Both the position numbers and the translations under genes were made by a program. Source: Taiwanofungus camphoratus (lineage: Eukaryota; Basidiomycota; Agaricomycetes; Polyporales; Taiwanofungaceae). From it: DNA of 64,000 nt. Location of the stretch: the NCBI GenBank assembly GCA_003999685.1, contig CP021226.1:1364001-1428000 (forward strand), read 5' to 3'. The notes beneath the pieces were generated by a model. That model did not search any database. It saw nothing but the letters and a program-made list of their open reading frames with translations, and was not told the origin of the DNA. Positions 12,026-24,681 of this stretch are shown here, one piece after another; the first letter of the stretch is position 1, and each line of letters begins with the position of its first letter.

Positions 12026-15000
12026 ATGCCTCGTCGAAAGCAAGGGTTCACTTTTCGTTCTCATGAAGGCAACGTAAAGCGGAAACGCGTTCAAGAAGAG
12101 CAGCTTGAATCGGACTCCCAGGAAGGACAAGAATCATCAGTATCGAGTAAGAATCGTAAGAAGGTCCGATGGGGTAGCGGGGTTTGCACCATAGAAGACA
12201 ACGAAGAGGACGACTCGGAGCAAGACGCCAGCGTGGACAAGGTATAACTCGCTAGCTTCTGATTGATTGTGTCTCATCTCCAACACTTAACAGATTTGTT
12301 TAGCGGCGTCGTGTCAGTTGTAAGTGGTTATGACGGCTGCCATTTTTGCAGACCATATGTTTAAAAGACTATAATACCACCCGTTCACGCAGTGGCCGCA
12401 TTGGGTGTGCATACTACGACCCCGTCAAATGTACAATTTATGTCTTTGAAGACACTCCAGAAAACCAGCACTTCGATTTGACAAGGACTTGTACGTTGTA
12501 AATTCCTCAGGCTGACATCGATACAAGATAGCGAAAATATCTCGTAGTGCTTGAACAAGCTAACGCGGATATCGTTCTCACAAGTTCTAAAGCGGATGAC
12601 AACTTCATGGATGCCCTCCGCGATCGCAGTATGTCCATGTACTGTATGCCTTCTTACTGACAGGTTTAAACCCATAGGCTCAGTGGACGCTTCCGGCGGT
12701 GTCTTCCAAATCCGACCACATAAAGACTTTTCGCCAGTCAAGGGCCGCGATCGTGTGCTTTCTTTGCGTTTGCTCTCGGAGTTGCCTCCGGAGATCACGG
12801 ATGACAGAACCTCGTCTGACCCCGACGCAGGTTCGGAGCCCAGGAATGCTTACGACTTCATGCGCCATCGCAGACAGGCTGCAGGAGACCCGACGATACA
12901 GACATGGAACGCATCCATTCGTTTGTCGAACTACACTGCAGTCGACAGCGCACCGCTATGCGTGAGTCATACATGTAGTCCTATATATTCTGGTGGAACG
13001 ACTGATTTCATGTTTAAGCTGGGCTCTGTGGGTGCACTGCTTGACCATCTGGCTCGTGTGCGTGCCGTTGGAGAGCTGGAAGACGAGGGTGTTGGGGGAC
13101 TCGAGATCCGCAGCATTGAGGCTCTCATACCAGAGCAAGCTATGCAAATCAATGCTGATGCGCTCTTTTCCCTGCAAGTCTTCGAAGACGAGAGCCATGC
13201 ATCGATCCATTCGGATAAGACGAAGGAAGGCCTGTCGCTATTCGGAATCTTGAACAATACAAAAACGACACTTGGGCGTGCGCTTCTGCGTGAGTGGCTG
13301 CTCCGGCCGTCACTATTGTTGTCTGTTATCAGTGCACGACACGATGCTGTTGCCTGCTTCTTGAGGCCGGAAAACCTGGTGACAGCTGGAGCGATGCACG
13401 CACACCTAAAGGGCATCAAAAATATCCCGAGGATATTAGGCGTCATGCGGGCCGGCAGGGCCAAGGTCTCGGATTGGCAGGGCCTTGTAAAAGTCAGTAC
13501 TGTTTATCCTCTCGGATCATAGTATACGACCTGATGTTTCCATATTCTCATAGTTCACTTTCCATATCCTCATGCTACGTGACGCCTTGGCAGAACTGAG
13601 CCAAGCAATTGGTGTGGAAATTGTCAAGAAAGCAAGTCACTATTTTTGTGCCTGCACAGACACACACACACACACACACACTGAAGACGTTCACAGCTTA
13701 TCGACGCTCTGGAGGTCGCGAGCTTTAGAGAAGTGGGGAGCGTTGTTAACGAGACCGTAATTGATGAGACTTCTAGTTCGGATGACTTACCTGAATTTAG
13801 ATAGATTGACTGGGAAGAATCTGCAAATGCCGATCGTGTCTGTGTGAGGCCGCATATAGACGAGGAACTCGACAACCTCAAGCATATCTACCACGGTATT
13901 GATAGTGTCCTTGTATGCATGCTTACCTTTGTCTCGACATCATGGCATTGACCTCGTTACAGTCGAAGGTCGCGCAGACGATATCCGCCACGGTCCCACC
14001 TGATTATGCGTCGTCTCTGAACGTGGTTTATTTTCCGCAGCTAGGTAACCATACTGACACCGAAGGTGATATCAACGTAAGGGTAACCCTTTGGCAGGAT
14101 TCCTGATCTGCGTACCGATGCTGGAAGAGTGGAAAACGGAAGCAGGAATCACTATTCTGGAGGGATGGAGTTTTCAGGTACATTACAGATGCGTTGAGGC
14201 TTCCATTTTCTCACCGCCAGCTCGTGAAGTTTTCGTCAGAGTAAGTCTGCTGTATGTTGATGGTTCTCCAGGCAGTGACGTCTGCTGTCGTCGAAAGTTC
14301 CCACGTTTACTTCAAGTCCCAGGAGATGCATGGTAGGAAGTACAGGAAAAATGCCTCATCGCATCTCATTCACACAACCTCGAGACAGATATGGACACGC
14401 ATATAGGCGACTTGCATCCCTCGATAGTTGGTGCGTTCACATCACGTCATTACTCGAGAAACGCAGAATCAACACGATGTAGACCGTGAAATCGAGATCG
14501 TGCAGTCCTTGCAAGACAAGGTGCTCGTGTACGACAAGGCCATGGGCCACGCGTGTGACGTGTGCGCGGAGCTCGACTGCTTGCTCTCTTTCGCAGAAGC
14601 CGCTCGCGCGGGCGATTACCGTCGACCGCGGATGGTTGAAGAGAACATTATTGATATCAAGCAGGGAAGGTACAATGTGGCGTCCAACCTCCTTAGCATC
14701 CGCGTGTTTACGCTGAAGGGCGCATGTCCATTTTGCAGACACCCTCTGCAAGAGCTCGTCGTCGACACATTTGTGCCGAACGACGCGTTCTTAATAAGCG
14801 GTGCAGGGCTGGGCTCGAATGTGACTGTGTCGGAAGACTATTTGGAGAGCGACGTTGGCGACGGTAAGCGCGAACCGAACAGTATCGTTGTGTGTACCGG
14901 CGCGAATGCCTGCGGGAAGGTATGGTATGGTGATTTTGCCGTCCGTTCAAATTATTTAATGCAGTTGCCAGAGTGTATACTTGAAACAGGTGTGTGCTGG

Positions 15001-16359
15001 TTAATCCCAAAACTGATGATGCTGGCGTCTAAATCGGTCTAAATTTGCAGGTAGCATTGATCCAATATATGGCACAGGTATGTCCTCGACTTATACAACA
15101 CTGAATCATTTCTGCAAAGTCGAGTGGGCGGATAGGTTGGCTGGTACGTCCTTCCGTCTATTCCATTTGCTTGTTTCTTGAATCCTATTTAGCTTCGTCC
15201 CTGCCGAGTCTGCAACTCTCGGGATTGCCGACAAGAGTGAATTGCAAGCATTTCGCTTACCTCTGGTAGCCTGCTCACGATATCACATCTCAGTCTTTAC
15301 TCGAATTCAGACACGGGAATCCGTCTCTAAAGTGAAACTCCTTTGACTTCTCATTATCATGTGCTTGATTCTACCGTGGCGGTAAATAGGTGCAATCTGC
15401 CTTCATGATCGACCTCAGTCAAGTCTCTTTGGCACTGCGGAATGCGACGGAAAGGTCGCTCATACTGCTGGACGAGTTTGGCAAGGGAACTGTGTCTGCA
15501 GGCTCGTATCCCTTGCTCTAGGTTGCTCGTCTGCTTCTGCCGTGTATTAACGCCTGTCTGCCTTGTCTTGGTCTCATGCACTACCTGGATGATTCTGCTT
15601 ATTCTGCTTACGTGCTCTCTGATGTTCTGCCAACCTAGACGGCGCCGGTCTCTTCTGCGGGGTCCTCAAGCACCTTGCAAATCGCGGTTCTACTTGCCCT
15701 AAGGTCCTGGTCGCAACACATTTCCACGACGTGTTCAGCGACGACCTGCTTTGTCCTCGCTCGCTACCGATCACCTTCGCCCATATGCAGGTGCTTCTTG
15801 CGACCAGCCGCGGTGATGTGCTTGCTACGAGCGACACGACTGGCGAGACAGGCTGCCTTGGGTCGGATGCGGGCGAAGACGAAGAGGGTGAGGAGGCAGG
15901 CAGGCAGATCAGCCCAGGCGAGCGGATCACGTATCTGTACAAGTGCGTTGCTTTGGAAGTGATACGAGGATCTACGTGGGGTGCTGATGCGCTCTGCTCA
16001 AGGGTGGCAAAGGGCCTCTCGCTCGACTCGCACGCGGCGACGTGCGCCGAGATATTCGGAATCCCGCGGCGCGTCGCACGGCGCGCGCGATACGTTAGGT
16101 CAGTGCTGCGTTGACTATAGTCATGATGACGCATTTGAGTGGTTAGCGCTCGGCATGCTGACTTGTGTCCAGCAAACTACTGTCGATGCACGAACTTGGG
16201 GAGCTGCTGGATGAGGAGATGAGCGAGGCGGAGCGGAAGGAACTGGAGGAGGCGGAGGAGGTGTGCAGACGGTTCCTTGCATGGAATCTCGCTGAGACAG
16301 GTTGGAAGGACGAGGGCAAGGACGTGAGGCAGATGCTGGCGGAGGTGCTTGGACGCTGA
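12026..16359 (+). CDS. MSH5: Meiotic MutS homologue MSH5
   Basis: MSH5 pairs with MSH4 as a clamp on meiotic recombination intermediates and promotes crossovers. My model has 25 exons summing to 958 aa, in frame throughout. The charged N-terminal extension (about 1-75) is basic then acidic. The MutS connector, lever and clamp regions include GRIGCAYYDP, SLFGILNNTKTTLGRALLREW-type sequence (shown here in part) and SHVYFKSQEMHD. The Walker A loop is CTGANACGKS (673-682), with Ala where many MutS proteins have Pro. Walker B is LILLDEFGKGT near 750-760, followed by THFHDVF. Exons include pieces of 8 nt (15136-15143), about 11 nt (14230-14240), 18 nt (14972-14989) and 27 nt (15051-15077). The introns after 13631 and 15501 appear to start with gc. 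An acidic loop (about 860-885) interrupts the C-terminal ATPase region. Start chosen at MPRRKQG; an earlier start cannot be excluded. Confidence 0.92.
13658..13682 (+). repeat. (CA)n microsatellite in an MSH5 intron
   Basis: About eleven CA/AC units lie inside the gc-ag intron 13632-13696. They occupy the stretch before the acceptor. It is likely to vary in length between strains. Confidence 0.9.
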
Positions 16360-16733
16360 GCGTGCCATCTTCGTTGCTACTAGCAGGGTTCAGTCTGTCA
16401 TGTATGTTTCGCCAGATCCGACCGCAATGCAATCCAAAATTTCCGTTGCAACTCAAGTAGAAGAGAATTCCGAGACACTTGCAGTGTTCCGAAGTCTGCC
16501 GTCGGCCTTGCACTTATCGCAGCACGTGATCGCGTTCATAGGCATGACGTCGATGGCGCAACGCGTTCGGATGGTGCTCGCTGCTCAGGCTTGCCGTCCG
16601 TGCCCGACTCGGTGCCTGTCATTTCCCTTTACCCATCTCCTTTTAACCCGTCCCGCTCTGCACGCACACCCGCCTACAATTCCCCTGGCCATCAAGCAGA
16701 CTTGTCTATCGACTTTGCAGCTCTCAGACGAAC
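16360..16733. promoter_or_regulatory. Intergenic region between MSH5 and the phosphate carrier
   Basis: Both flanking genes read rightwards. This 374-bp gap must hold the MSH5 3' end and the promoter of the carrier. The last 100 bp are pyrimidine-rich, as is common before fungal start sites. No gene is seen. Confidence 0.4.
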
Positions 16734-18242
16734 ATGTCCAGCCTGAAGGAAAAGACTCCCCTGTCCGGCACTCCATTCGTGGTACCACAGTTCACAGCCA
16801 AAGATTACTCGTCCTTCTTCCTGGCAGGCGCGCTATGTTGCACGTAAGTCACCCTATCCGAACGACGCCAGTTGGTGCATACTCACCGGCCGCATCAGCA
16901 TCACACACGGTGGAATGACTCGTACGTCTCTTCCCGACTCTCGCAGCACAATGCCTGACACACAGCTTCCTTCCCTCAGCCATCGATGTTGTCAAGACCC
17001 GCATACAGATCGACCCCGCACTCAAGAACCGCTCCCTCCTCTCCGGCGGCCGATACATCGTAGCGAATGAAGGCCCCTCTGCGCTCCTCACGGGATTCGG
17101 CCCCACCGCCGTCGGTTACCTCGTCCAGGTGCGTGCCATGCTCAGGAGAAAACATTCCACATTAATCCTTATGCGACAACGCGATCATGACAGGGAGGAG
17201 CCAAGTTCTCCGGATATGAATACTGGAAGAAGCAGTTCGTCCAGATCGCCGGCAGCCAGGAGGCCGCAGTCAAGCACCGCACCGCGATATACCTCGGCGC
17301 GTCCAGTGTTGCAGAGTGAAGCTCCACCACTTTCATTTCTGCATGCGTACTCACGTATCGCTCTGCAGATTCTTTGCCGACATCCTCCTCACGCCACTCG
17401 AGGCAACACGTATCCGTCTCGTGTCGCAGCGACACTACGCCTCGGGGCTCGTCACCGGCTTTATGCGACTTGCGCGCGAAGAGGGCGTCGGCGGGCTGTA
17501 CGCCGGCTTCCTGCCCATTCTCTGCAAGTAGGTCTTCCCACCTCCCCTTTTTCCTACAATCGCTCATCACTCACTACACCGATCTCCTTGTATCATCTTG
17601 CTCCGCCACCTGTCTCCATCTCCGTTTTTGATGTTCCGTGCGCTTGTGCGTCTTGCAGGCAGATCCCCTACGCGATCGGCCAGTTCACTGTGAACGAGTT
17701 CTGCCACGAGGTCGTGTACCGCGGCATGTCCGACGACACGCTCAAGTCGCTGAGCGGCACGACCAAATTCGGCATCAACCTCGGGAGCGGCATTATCGCT
17801 GGATTCGCCGCCGCCATCCTCAGCCAGGTGCGTGTTCAGTTCCGCTGCCCCATCTGGTTTCACCCTATCGGCACACCCTCGACCCCCGTTTCTTCATCGT
17901 TCGTCACCTGGCGCTGGAGCTGATACCTCACACCGCATAGCCCGCAGACACGCTTCTCTCGCAGATCAACAAGGGCCACGGCCCTTCCGGCTCGATGGTG
18001 TACCGTCTCGGCACCCTCGCGCGCGAGGCCGGCGTGCGCGGCCTCTTTGCGGGGCTCGGTCCCCGCATGGTCATGACCGCCGGCCTCGTCGCGGGGCAGT
18101 TCCTCCTGTATGGCGTCATCAAGGACGGTAAGTTGCGCTTGTGACTGCCACGCGTGCGCGATGCTAATGAGTTTGGTAAATAGCGCTGGGGGCGCCGCCG
18201 GGCTTGGAGATCCATAAGGAGAGTAAGAGCGCGACCGTCTGA
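16734..18242 (+). CDS. MIR1: Mitochondrial phosphate carrier
   Basis: A mitochondrial carrier-family protein of 325 aa that imports inorganic phosphate into the matrix with protons. Eight exons: 16734-16843, 16899-16921, 16980-17128, 17194-17315, 17369-17527, 17659-17827, 17941-18127, 18184-18242. The three carrier signatures are [20 protein letters not shown] and [12 protein letters not shown]. The third is diagnostic of phosphate carriers, as is the segment GYEYWKK. Codon use is strongly C-ending at third positions, suggesting high expression. The C-terminus KSATV is soluble. No defects are seen. It could be the PIC2-type paralogue, but the sequence fits MIR1 better. Confidence 0.93.
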
Positions 18243-20495
18243 AGGGGCATGTGGCGGGGCTTTGGGGTTATCTCCGGACTCACATATGTGCACCTTGCAC
18301 AGCGTAGTGATATAGAACCGCCTCGGACTGGCTGGTGAGTGTTAGGCTAGGTAGAATACTAGTATCATGAAAGCAGTGTCAGTAAGCGGTAGTACCTCTG
18401 TGGCACGATGTTTATACCTGAACCCACGAAAATCTTGGCCTGTCCGCCTTGAGCGAGGCTGGTCTCCCGTGATCACAAGCCAGCCCAGCTTTGAGCAGAG
18501 CGATACTGCTTCCAGGCTACAGGATTACCGAGCGCGCCTCTCTCATGACGCGATGACATCTCGCGCGCAACACGGGTCAGTAGCAGCGATGCATGGCGCG
18601 ACGCCGTCCGAAAAGCATCACTGTAGGCTACCATATTTGCATCCAGCGTGCAAAAGTAGTTATGCTTCTTTTCGGATATCTCGAGCCACGGAGACCGAGC
18701 GCGGTTGGCTTCGCTGCATGTCGAGCACTCCGAGTCTCGTCTCCGAGCCGGAGCGAGACTCTGTCACCTGTCGCACGGACTGCCGTCTGGCGAAGTGTGG
18801 CGGCCGCTGTCGATCGGAGTGGCGATTTCCATAGAGCGGTATGGTGTACAGACGGTTCCGGTTCGCTAACGCGTTCAAGGCAGGGCATTGTGCTCGCCTG
18901 TCGCCAGGTCGCGACTTTGAGGGTGTTGTTTGAGGGTGTGGGTCGTAGCAGCACTGGCAATGCCGGTAAGGAACATTGCGCCATCCCCGACGATGAAAAA
19001 TTCCTCAGATGGAGCGGCACCTTCCCTAGGTGAGCGGTGAAGGCATTGCAGGATAGTTCTGTGCCCGATCTAATGCATTGCCTGATGAGCATATGTAATA
19101 TCGCGATGAAGGCATCAGCATCCAGTGACGGAATCAAATACTGGTTAACTCATGTCGTCGAAACACGTCAGTCCCCGTTTGTTTTCCATAGCGCCACGGT
19201 CCGCGAATCGCAATACTCAGCTGACGAACCTGCGCAATGTTCCTCGTCGTAACGCGGTGTCAAGAGGCATCTGCCCACTTTAAGCTTAGCCATTCAGCCA
19301 GATGGAAGAGCTAGACATCTGTTCCAATCGTCTTGGCGAGGTGGGATATACCTACTCTCATCTAATGATACCCACAGCTTGCAAGAGACACGGGGGATTG
19401 CAGGCAGAGCAGTGTAGATCTGCCATGACTTACGCGATCACGTGTGTCGCGATCGGCGTGGTGACCTCCGTCGCTCTGAAGCTGTATGCTGTCAACTGCA
19501 ATGTAAGTTGTTGCAAGTATACCCCTTTTCTACCAGCCTGAACCAAACTCGCAACCCGAGTGGAGACGACTTACTGCGTCAATGGTCAATGCCACGTCGC
19601 AAGGACAAAAACGCACACATCGATTACGCAATTAGGACGGCACATCTATTTGCATGAGACTGTCAAGGCTTGTGCGAGTGTCGATATGGAATCTTATCTG
19701 AGCAAGATATTTCAGATGAGTTCATCGAATCTTCAAGCTCACCATTGCGGCCTACCGCCCGACACTGCTAGGTGCCCAAGCGACTAATGGTACGCATGGG
19801 TGCATTCGATTCTTTCTCGAAAGTGGGTGTTTATCGTTCGGCGGATATTGCACGCAGTGTTGGGATTTTTTTATAGTATTCCTAAGACATAGCCTCGTCA
19901 AGGCTTGTATGGTTCTTCTAGAAGGAGAACAATGCTCAGGTTTTGAGCCACAGAGTCTTTAAGCTATCAGTAGACTGGAACCCTGCAGGAAACACAAATT
20001 TTACGAGGACCACCAGAATCTTCGACTGAATAATATCGTCCATTATTCTGTAAATGACTGTCCTTGATAACTTTCTAGTGTGTCCGGATCATACCTCAAA
20101 GTTCCATTTGGTCTTGCACACAGGATCCCGTGCTCCTTGCGGTCGGGAAACTGCACTACGATGCCTATGCCTCGGGGATCGGAAGACCCATGCTCATTTG
20201 CATTCCAAACATATGCGGTTGGAAGACAATACAAGAAAACGCTACAGCTAAACAGTATTGTACAGAGTGGTATGGAACAATACTATGGCTACAATCCTCA
20301 TAGTCCTGATATATGGTAATTGTACAGAAGTTGAAATGGTGCTAGGAACAGACTACAAGGGTAAAAATGTCCTTTGGGCGTGTGTGAAACGCCTGGCCCT
20401 GCGACGGAAAGCTCGGTCTAACATTGGAGACGCTCTTGCAATGATATCGGTCCGCCGATAACTGATCCACATACACCCCTGCAGATGTCTTCATC
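18243..20495. other. 2.2-kb gene-poor region
   Basis: No gene can be supported. Open frames of 60-170 codons occur on both strands without ATG context, introns or known motifs. There is no obvious repeat, terminal inverted repeat or tRNA. It is unusually long for this compact window and sits between a carrier gene and the 3' end of an SH3 gene. Confidence 0.45.
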
Positions 20496-21506
20496 TTAAA
20501 ATTCCAGGGTTTTTGGATCGCCCGCCTCATGCGGCTCCTCCCAGCCATGCCACCACCATTCATTATGTCCTTCCTCCTTTATCTCTCCTTCGGGAGCCCC
20601 GCCGGCGTCCTGAGTCTCTTCTTCGTCACCTTCTCCATAGTAGGCACGCAGGAGGGCCTCGGAGGGGTACCGATATACCTTGGACCGCTCACACGGCATG
20701 AAATCCACTGATTTTTGCGCGGATGTGCATAACGTGGGCTGACGGCGGGCGCCCGATGATGCGTACCCATCGATCTCGTCCTCGTCTTCATCGTCGTCCT
20801 CGTAATCTACGCTCTCGAAATGGAAGCTCAAGCGCGTGGAGAAGGGGATGCATCTCGCATGACTATGTGCAAGCTGTTCTGCCTTTGCTCCTGTCCTCCG
20901 CCGCGAGTACTTGCGCTCCGTAGGACAGGTAGCCTTCATCCCAGCGTAAGTACCCTCGAATATACCTCAAGGAATAGCTCTCACCGCCTCGTTGAATTCC
21001 ATGTTCAATCTTGCCAACCGCTCCAGTGCGCCCTCAACGTTCCACACCGGAATGAGTCCTACGGCGCCGCTGCCTTCATCCCGCACGCGCAGCGCATGGT
21101 CTCCGACCTCCTCGAGTAACACGACTCGAGCGCCCACGTCCACTTTCAGTGGTTCGCGCGAGAACGGCGGCGGTACACACGCGGCGTCAGGCGACGGGAA
21201 CGCTTCACGCACGTAATGGATGCCTGCTGCAGCCTCGGAGGCGATGCTGGCCCAGCTCGCCGGTGGAGACGAGGCTCCGGAAGTGGAAGAGGAACTGGGA
21301 GATAGAGGCGGGGAGGTGGGGGGAGAGAGGCCCGGTAGGAACGATGGAGGAGAAGATGAGGAAGAGTCTGTAGGGCTGCTTTGCCAGTCGAAGAAACTTG
21401 ACGACGATCCTCCCTTGGGGCACAAGGAGATGGTGATTGGCTTTGACCTCACAGACAAGGCTGAGTCCGGAGTCGAGGCTGCGTGTGATACCTCATACGC
21501 GGACAT
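20496..21506 (-). CDS. SH3-domain polarity protein, Tea4/Bud14-like
   Basis: Two exons (21506-20985, 20933-20496) give 319 aa. A Ser/Pro-rich N-terminus of about 90 residues is followed by an SH3-like module: KVDVGARVVLLEEVGDHALR, then GAVGLIPVWNVE. Directly after it comes ERLARLNMEFNE. GLIPxxNVE followed by ERLARLN is the pattern I know from fungal Tea4/Bud14 proteins, which recruit type-1 phosphatase to polarity sites. A possible RVxF-like phosphatase-docking motif (RLSFHF) and an acidic run of Asp/Glu follow in the C-terminal half. The protein is shorter than most Tea4 proteins. The identification rests on this one region and is moderate. Confidence 0.6.
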
Positions 21507-22575
21507 CTGTTGGGTTTGAGTTGGGTGTAAGAGGTGGAGGTGAGTGGAAGTTTACCGTTTGAATGGGATGCTGATGCAGATGGGACGGTGGAAGGTGCAC
21601 GGGAGCCTTTACTTTGTGTTTATATGAGACGCTGTGGTCCGTGGCGTGTTACCGGTGCTAATGTGTTTCAAAGTGGCGGGGTCGGCAATGAACGACAAGC
21701 CGTGCTAGCCGTAGTACGTGTACTCTCGAGTCAGAATGAAGGGCTCCAAGTAGGACAGAAAGGCATCACCGAGGGGCGACAGTGCCGTCCCAGACCAATG
21801 GGTGGCCGCCAAAGACTCAAAGCAGCGGTCTTAGCACAGGATGAGAAGTCAATTGGATTTTGTTGTTCGAAAGTAATAGGTTCAGATTGCGAGAGGCGGA
21901 ACCGCAGTGCAGATAACCCATCCTGTGCAGCACCGTCACAATACATATCCCTCTTCGGCGTACACCGTGCAGTTGGTAAGCAGAAGCCCAGCAGCCAACG
22001 GCACATGAACAGACTCACATGCTGCTGCTGATAAGGCGCTGTCGGTGTCAATGCCAGACCTCACTTTCCTACGTTGGCTTGGGAGGGTGGCAAGCCAAAC
22101 CAAGACATTAATATATGGAGCTCAGTACGCTGGCATAACTACATAGACAGACACAGCAGATTCGTGAGGCAGTAACTGTAAAAAACTAGACCTACTGCCT
22201 TTCGTCCGAGGCGCCACGCCAAATTACCTTTAAGACCTGGGATGAATTAGGTTGGAATAGGGAAATAAAAGCGCAACGTGGACGGGACCGGGGTAATTTC
22301 TAACTTGCACACTCGCATTCGTGAGGCTTAGATGAGTGCAGACTTCAAGTTCAGGTGGACGCGAAGTAAAGGTGACAGAATTGATACATCAAAACGAATA
22401 CAACCAAGTTGGATAGTCATCAACTTTGCAAGAATTCAGTGGGTACACAGGAGTCACTGCCACTACAGGAGTTGCCAGTGCGCCTATGTTGAATTCTCAT
22501 TCTTCCCAATTTCACCCACAAAAAGCTACGATCGCCACTCGCTTATCAGCAAAAGTAATCGGGGTGGATGGGGTT
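21507..22575. other. Intergenic region, no gene seen
   Basis: It holds the promoter of the SH3 gene (-) and the 3' flank of the first P450 (-). Short frames only; no recognisable coding or RNA signal. Confidence 0.4.
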
Positions 22576-24681
22576 TTATGCGTTTTTGCTGCGCCGACGC
22601 CTAAACATGATTTTTGCTTTGGGCGCCGGGATGATCGCCGGCCCAACCCAAACATTATCTGGTCGTCCGCCTGCACCTTCGAACTTCATGTCATAGCAGA
22701 GAATGATATGTGCTAGGATTGCCTTGAGCTCCGTAGACGCAAAAAATCGGCCCGGGCTATATAAGATTAGTTCAGAGTACACAATCAGTAGCAGACAATG
22801 GTGGGCACGATGTCAGTACATACCAAGCGTATTTACCATGGCCAAATGGGACGTAATCTGGTGCTGTGCTGACAAATTGACGTTTCACCCTCTCGCTCTC
22901 TTCCTTGATTTTGGAAAAGCGGAACGGATCGAATACGTTTGGGTTGTCGTAGTTTTCTTCATCACGATGGGTTGCTGCGGCAGCAGCATAGACAAAGGTT
23001 CCGGCGGGGATACGAGTCCCATCAGAAAGAGTTACGTCGGTCAATGCCTTACGCATGATTGATGCTGCCATTATGAACGGCATTCAGCGCAGAGGGGAGT
23101 AACAAGAAAGAATATAACTTACTTCCGCTAACTCCGTTGAATCGTTGTGATTCTCTCATAAAACTATCAAGCTTCCACAGCATGCTCAAAGCTTGCTTCG
23201 TCCATCCATGAGACTCGATGACACCCTCAATCTCTTCTCGCAGGGGCTGAAGATATTGGGGGCTTCCTGCTAAATGATACAAGGCATGCGTGACACTCTG
23301 ATTGTATCGAAAAGATATCAAGATCTGTGTATTCCGGTGATTGAGCTCAGGGACGTACAATGGATGAAGTGTGGGTAGATCCAAAATTCGCAGACAGTAT
23401 GCCTTGAACAATGAACTCCGTCGACTCTCCCATGACCATTGCTTCCTCTATGAGCCACATGAGCATATCATTCTGCAATTTGTAATGGAAGAGATTCGGC
23501 TCAAATCATAGTAGTCAATTACAACCTGATCTTGCTGACCGGCTTTTCGACCCAATTTCCCTCAAACTCTCGCAAGGCCTTCTTGCGCTCTTCTATGATA
23601 GGCTTAAGATGCCTGGCTAGCCGCCGCAATCCTCTACGTGACCACGGTAATAACGGTCCTATCAAGCTGAGCATTCGGAAACGATATTTCATATCTCAGT
23701 CACTACTGTCATATTATTCGACAGAACTCACGACTTCAAGGGCTTTGGAACCATGCTCAATATAGCCTTGCCTTTCACGACATCGGAAGGAAACTGAGAA
23801 AAGAAATCTAAGTATTCAGAGTCTCGACCTAAATGCGACCCGTGAGCACTATGTTTGCTTTCGGAAGGATGGGAACGCACAAGTTGGAAGGCCTACGAAT
23901 GCGCGATTGCTTACACGAGCTATGAGGCGAGTCATCATCGGAAGGCCTGTAACGCTAACCCATTCTACGCGGTAAAGACATTGTAAGGTTTACTTGCGCG
24001 CGCTGTTCGATGAATGGACAGAGACCCACCAGCGCCATGTGTTGGGATCATGTCTTGTACGGCAGCCCTAATCTCGTCGATGAGATCGGGAAGTAAAGTT
24101 GCCATATTTCTGGTGAGGTTTTCTCGCATAGTCTTGACATGGACTGGGTGTCGTGGCGCAATAGTATACTTCAGTTGCATGAACTATGATGCCATCCATT
24201 TGAGCATCATACAACATAAACCGGTCGTCACGAATGAAGCCCACCTCGTCTGCAGCCGCCAGAAAGGACATCTGCTCCTCTGGTAGTTTACGCAGTTCTT
24301 CATTCATTCTGGAACCACTAACAACTACCGCCCACTGATTCCATAGAGGAACCCTGAATGCCGATTTTCTGTACTATGGTTGTGTTCAGATATTAGACCT
24401 GATGTCCTAAGGAGCATAAGTGTAGCAAGCACCTTCTCATATCCTTCCTGAAGCATCTCTTGAGCATGGTGAAAGTACCTATATGATCCCACGTAGGAGA
24501 CAAGTGGCGCAGAAGGACCAATGGCCGGGATTCTATTTAGCTAGACGAGGGTCAGCGCCTAACGAACTGTCAAAAGTCGGCGCATATCCGTGCGACATAC
24601 AGGATCATGTCTCCGTCGAACGAAGGCGACAAGGGCAATGATACTGACAAAGAAGTAGAGTAAATGTATCGGGTTATCCAT
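22576..24681 (-). CDS. Cytochrome P450 monooxygenase (copy 1)
   Basis: Eleven exons (24681-24601, 24540-24433, 24373-24245, 24183-24030, 23964-23881, 23828-23732, 23666-23540, 23472-23359, 23297-23123, 23064-22824, 22756-22576) give 496 aa, a normal P450 length. An N-terminal membrane anchor (residues about 5-22) is followed by a proline-containing hinge (IPAIGPSAP). The I-helix region is ANFGSTHTSS. The K-helix ExxR is ESQR. The haem loop FGHGKYACPGRFFA carries the ligand Cys, rebuilt across the last intron. It should be an ER-bound oxidase needing P450 reductase; the substrate is unknown. The sequence resembles fungal P450s often labelled ent-kaurene-oxidase-like, but I cannot assign the CYP family. 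It is paralogous to the P450 at 29215-31295. Confidence 0.92.

Noticed and set aside
17129-17923. 264-codon plus-strand frame over the phosphate carrier
   Set aside because: It reads through introns out of the carrier frame; the spliced carrier gene explains the region.
21534-22031. 165-codon plus-strand frame
   Set aside because: No recognisable domain and no supporting splice structure; it overlaps the promoter of the SH3 gene.
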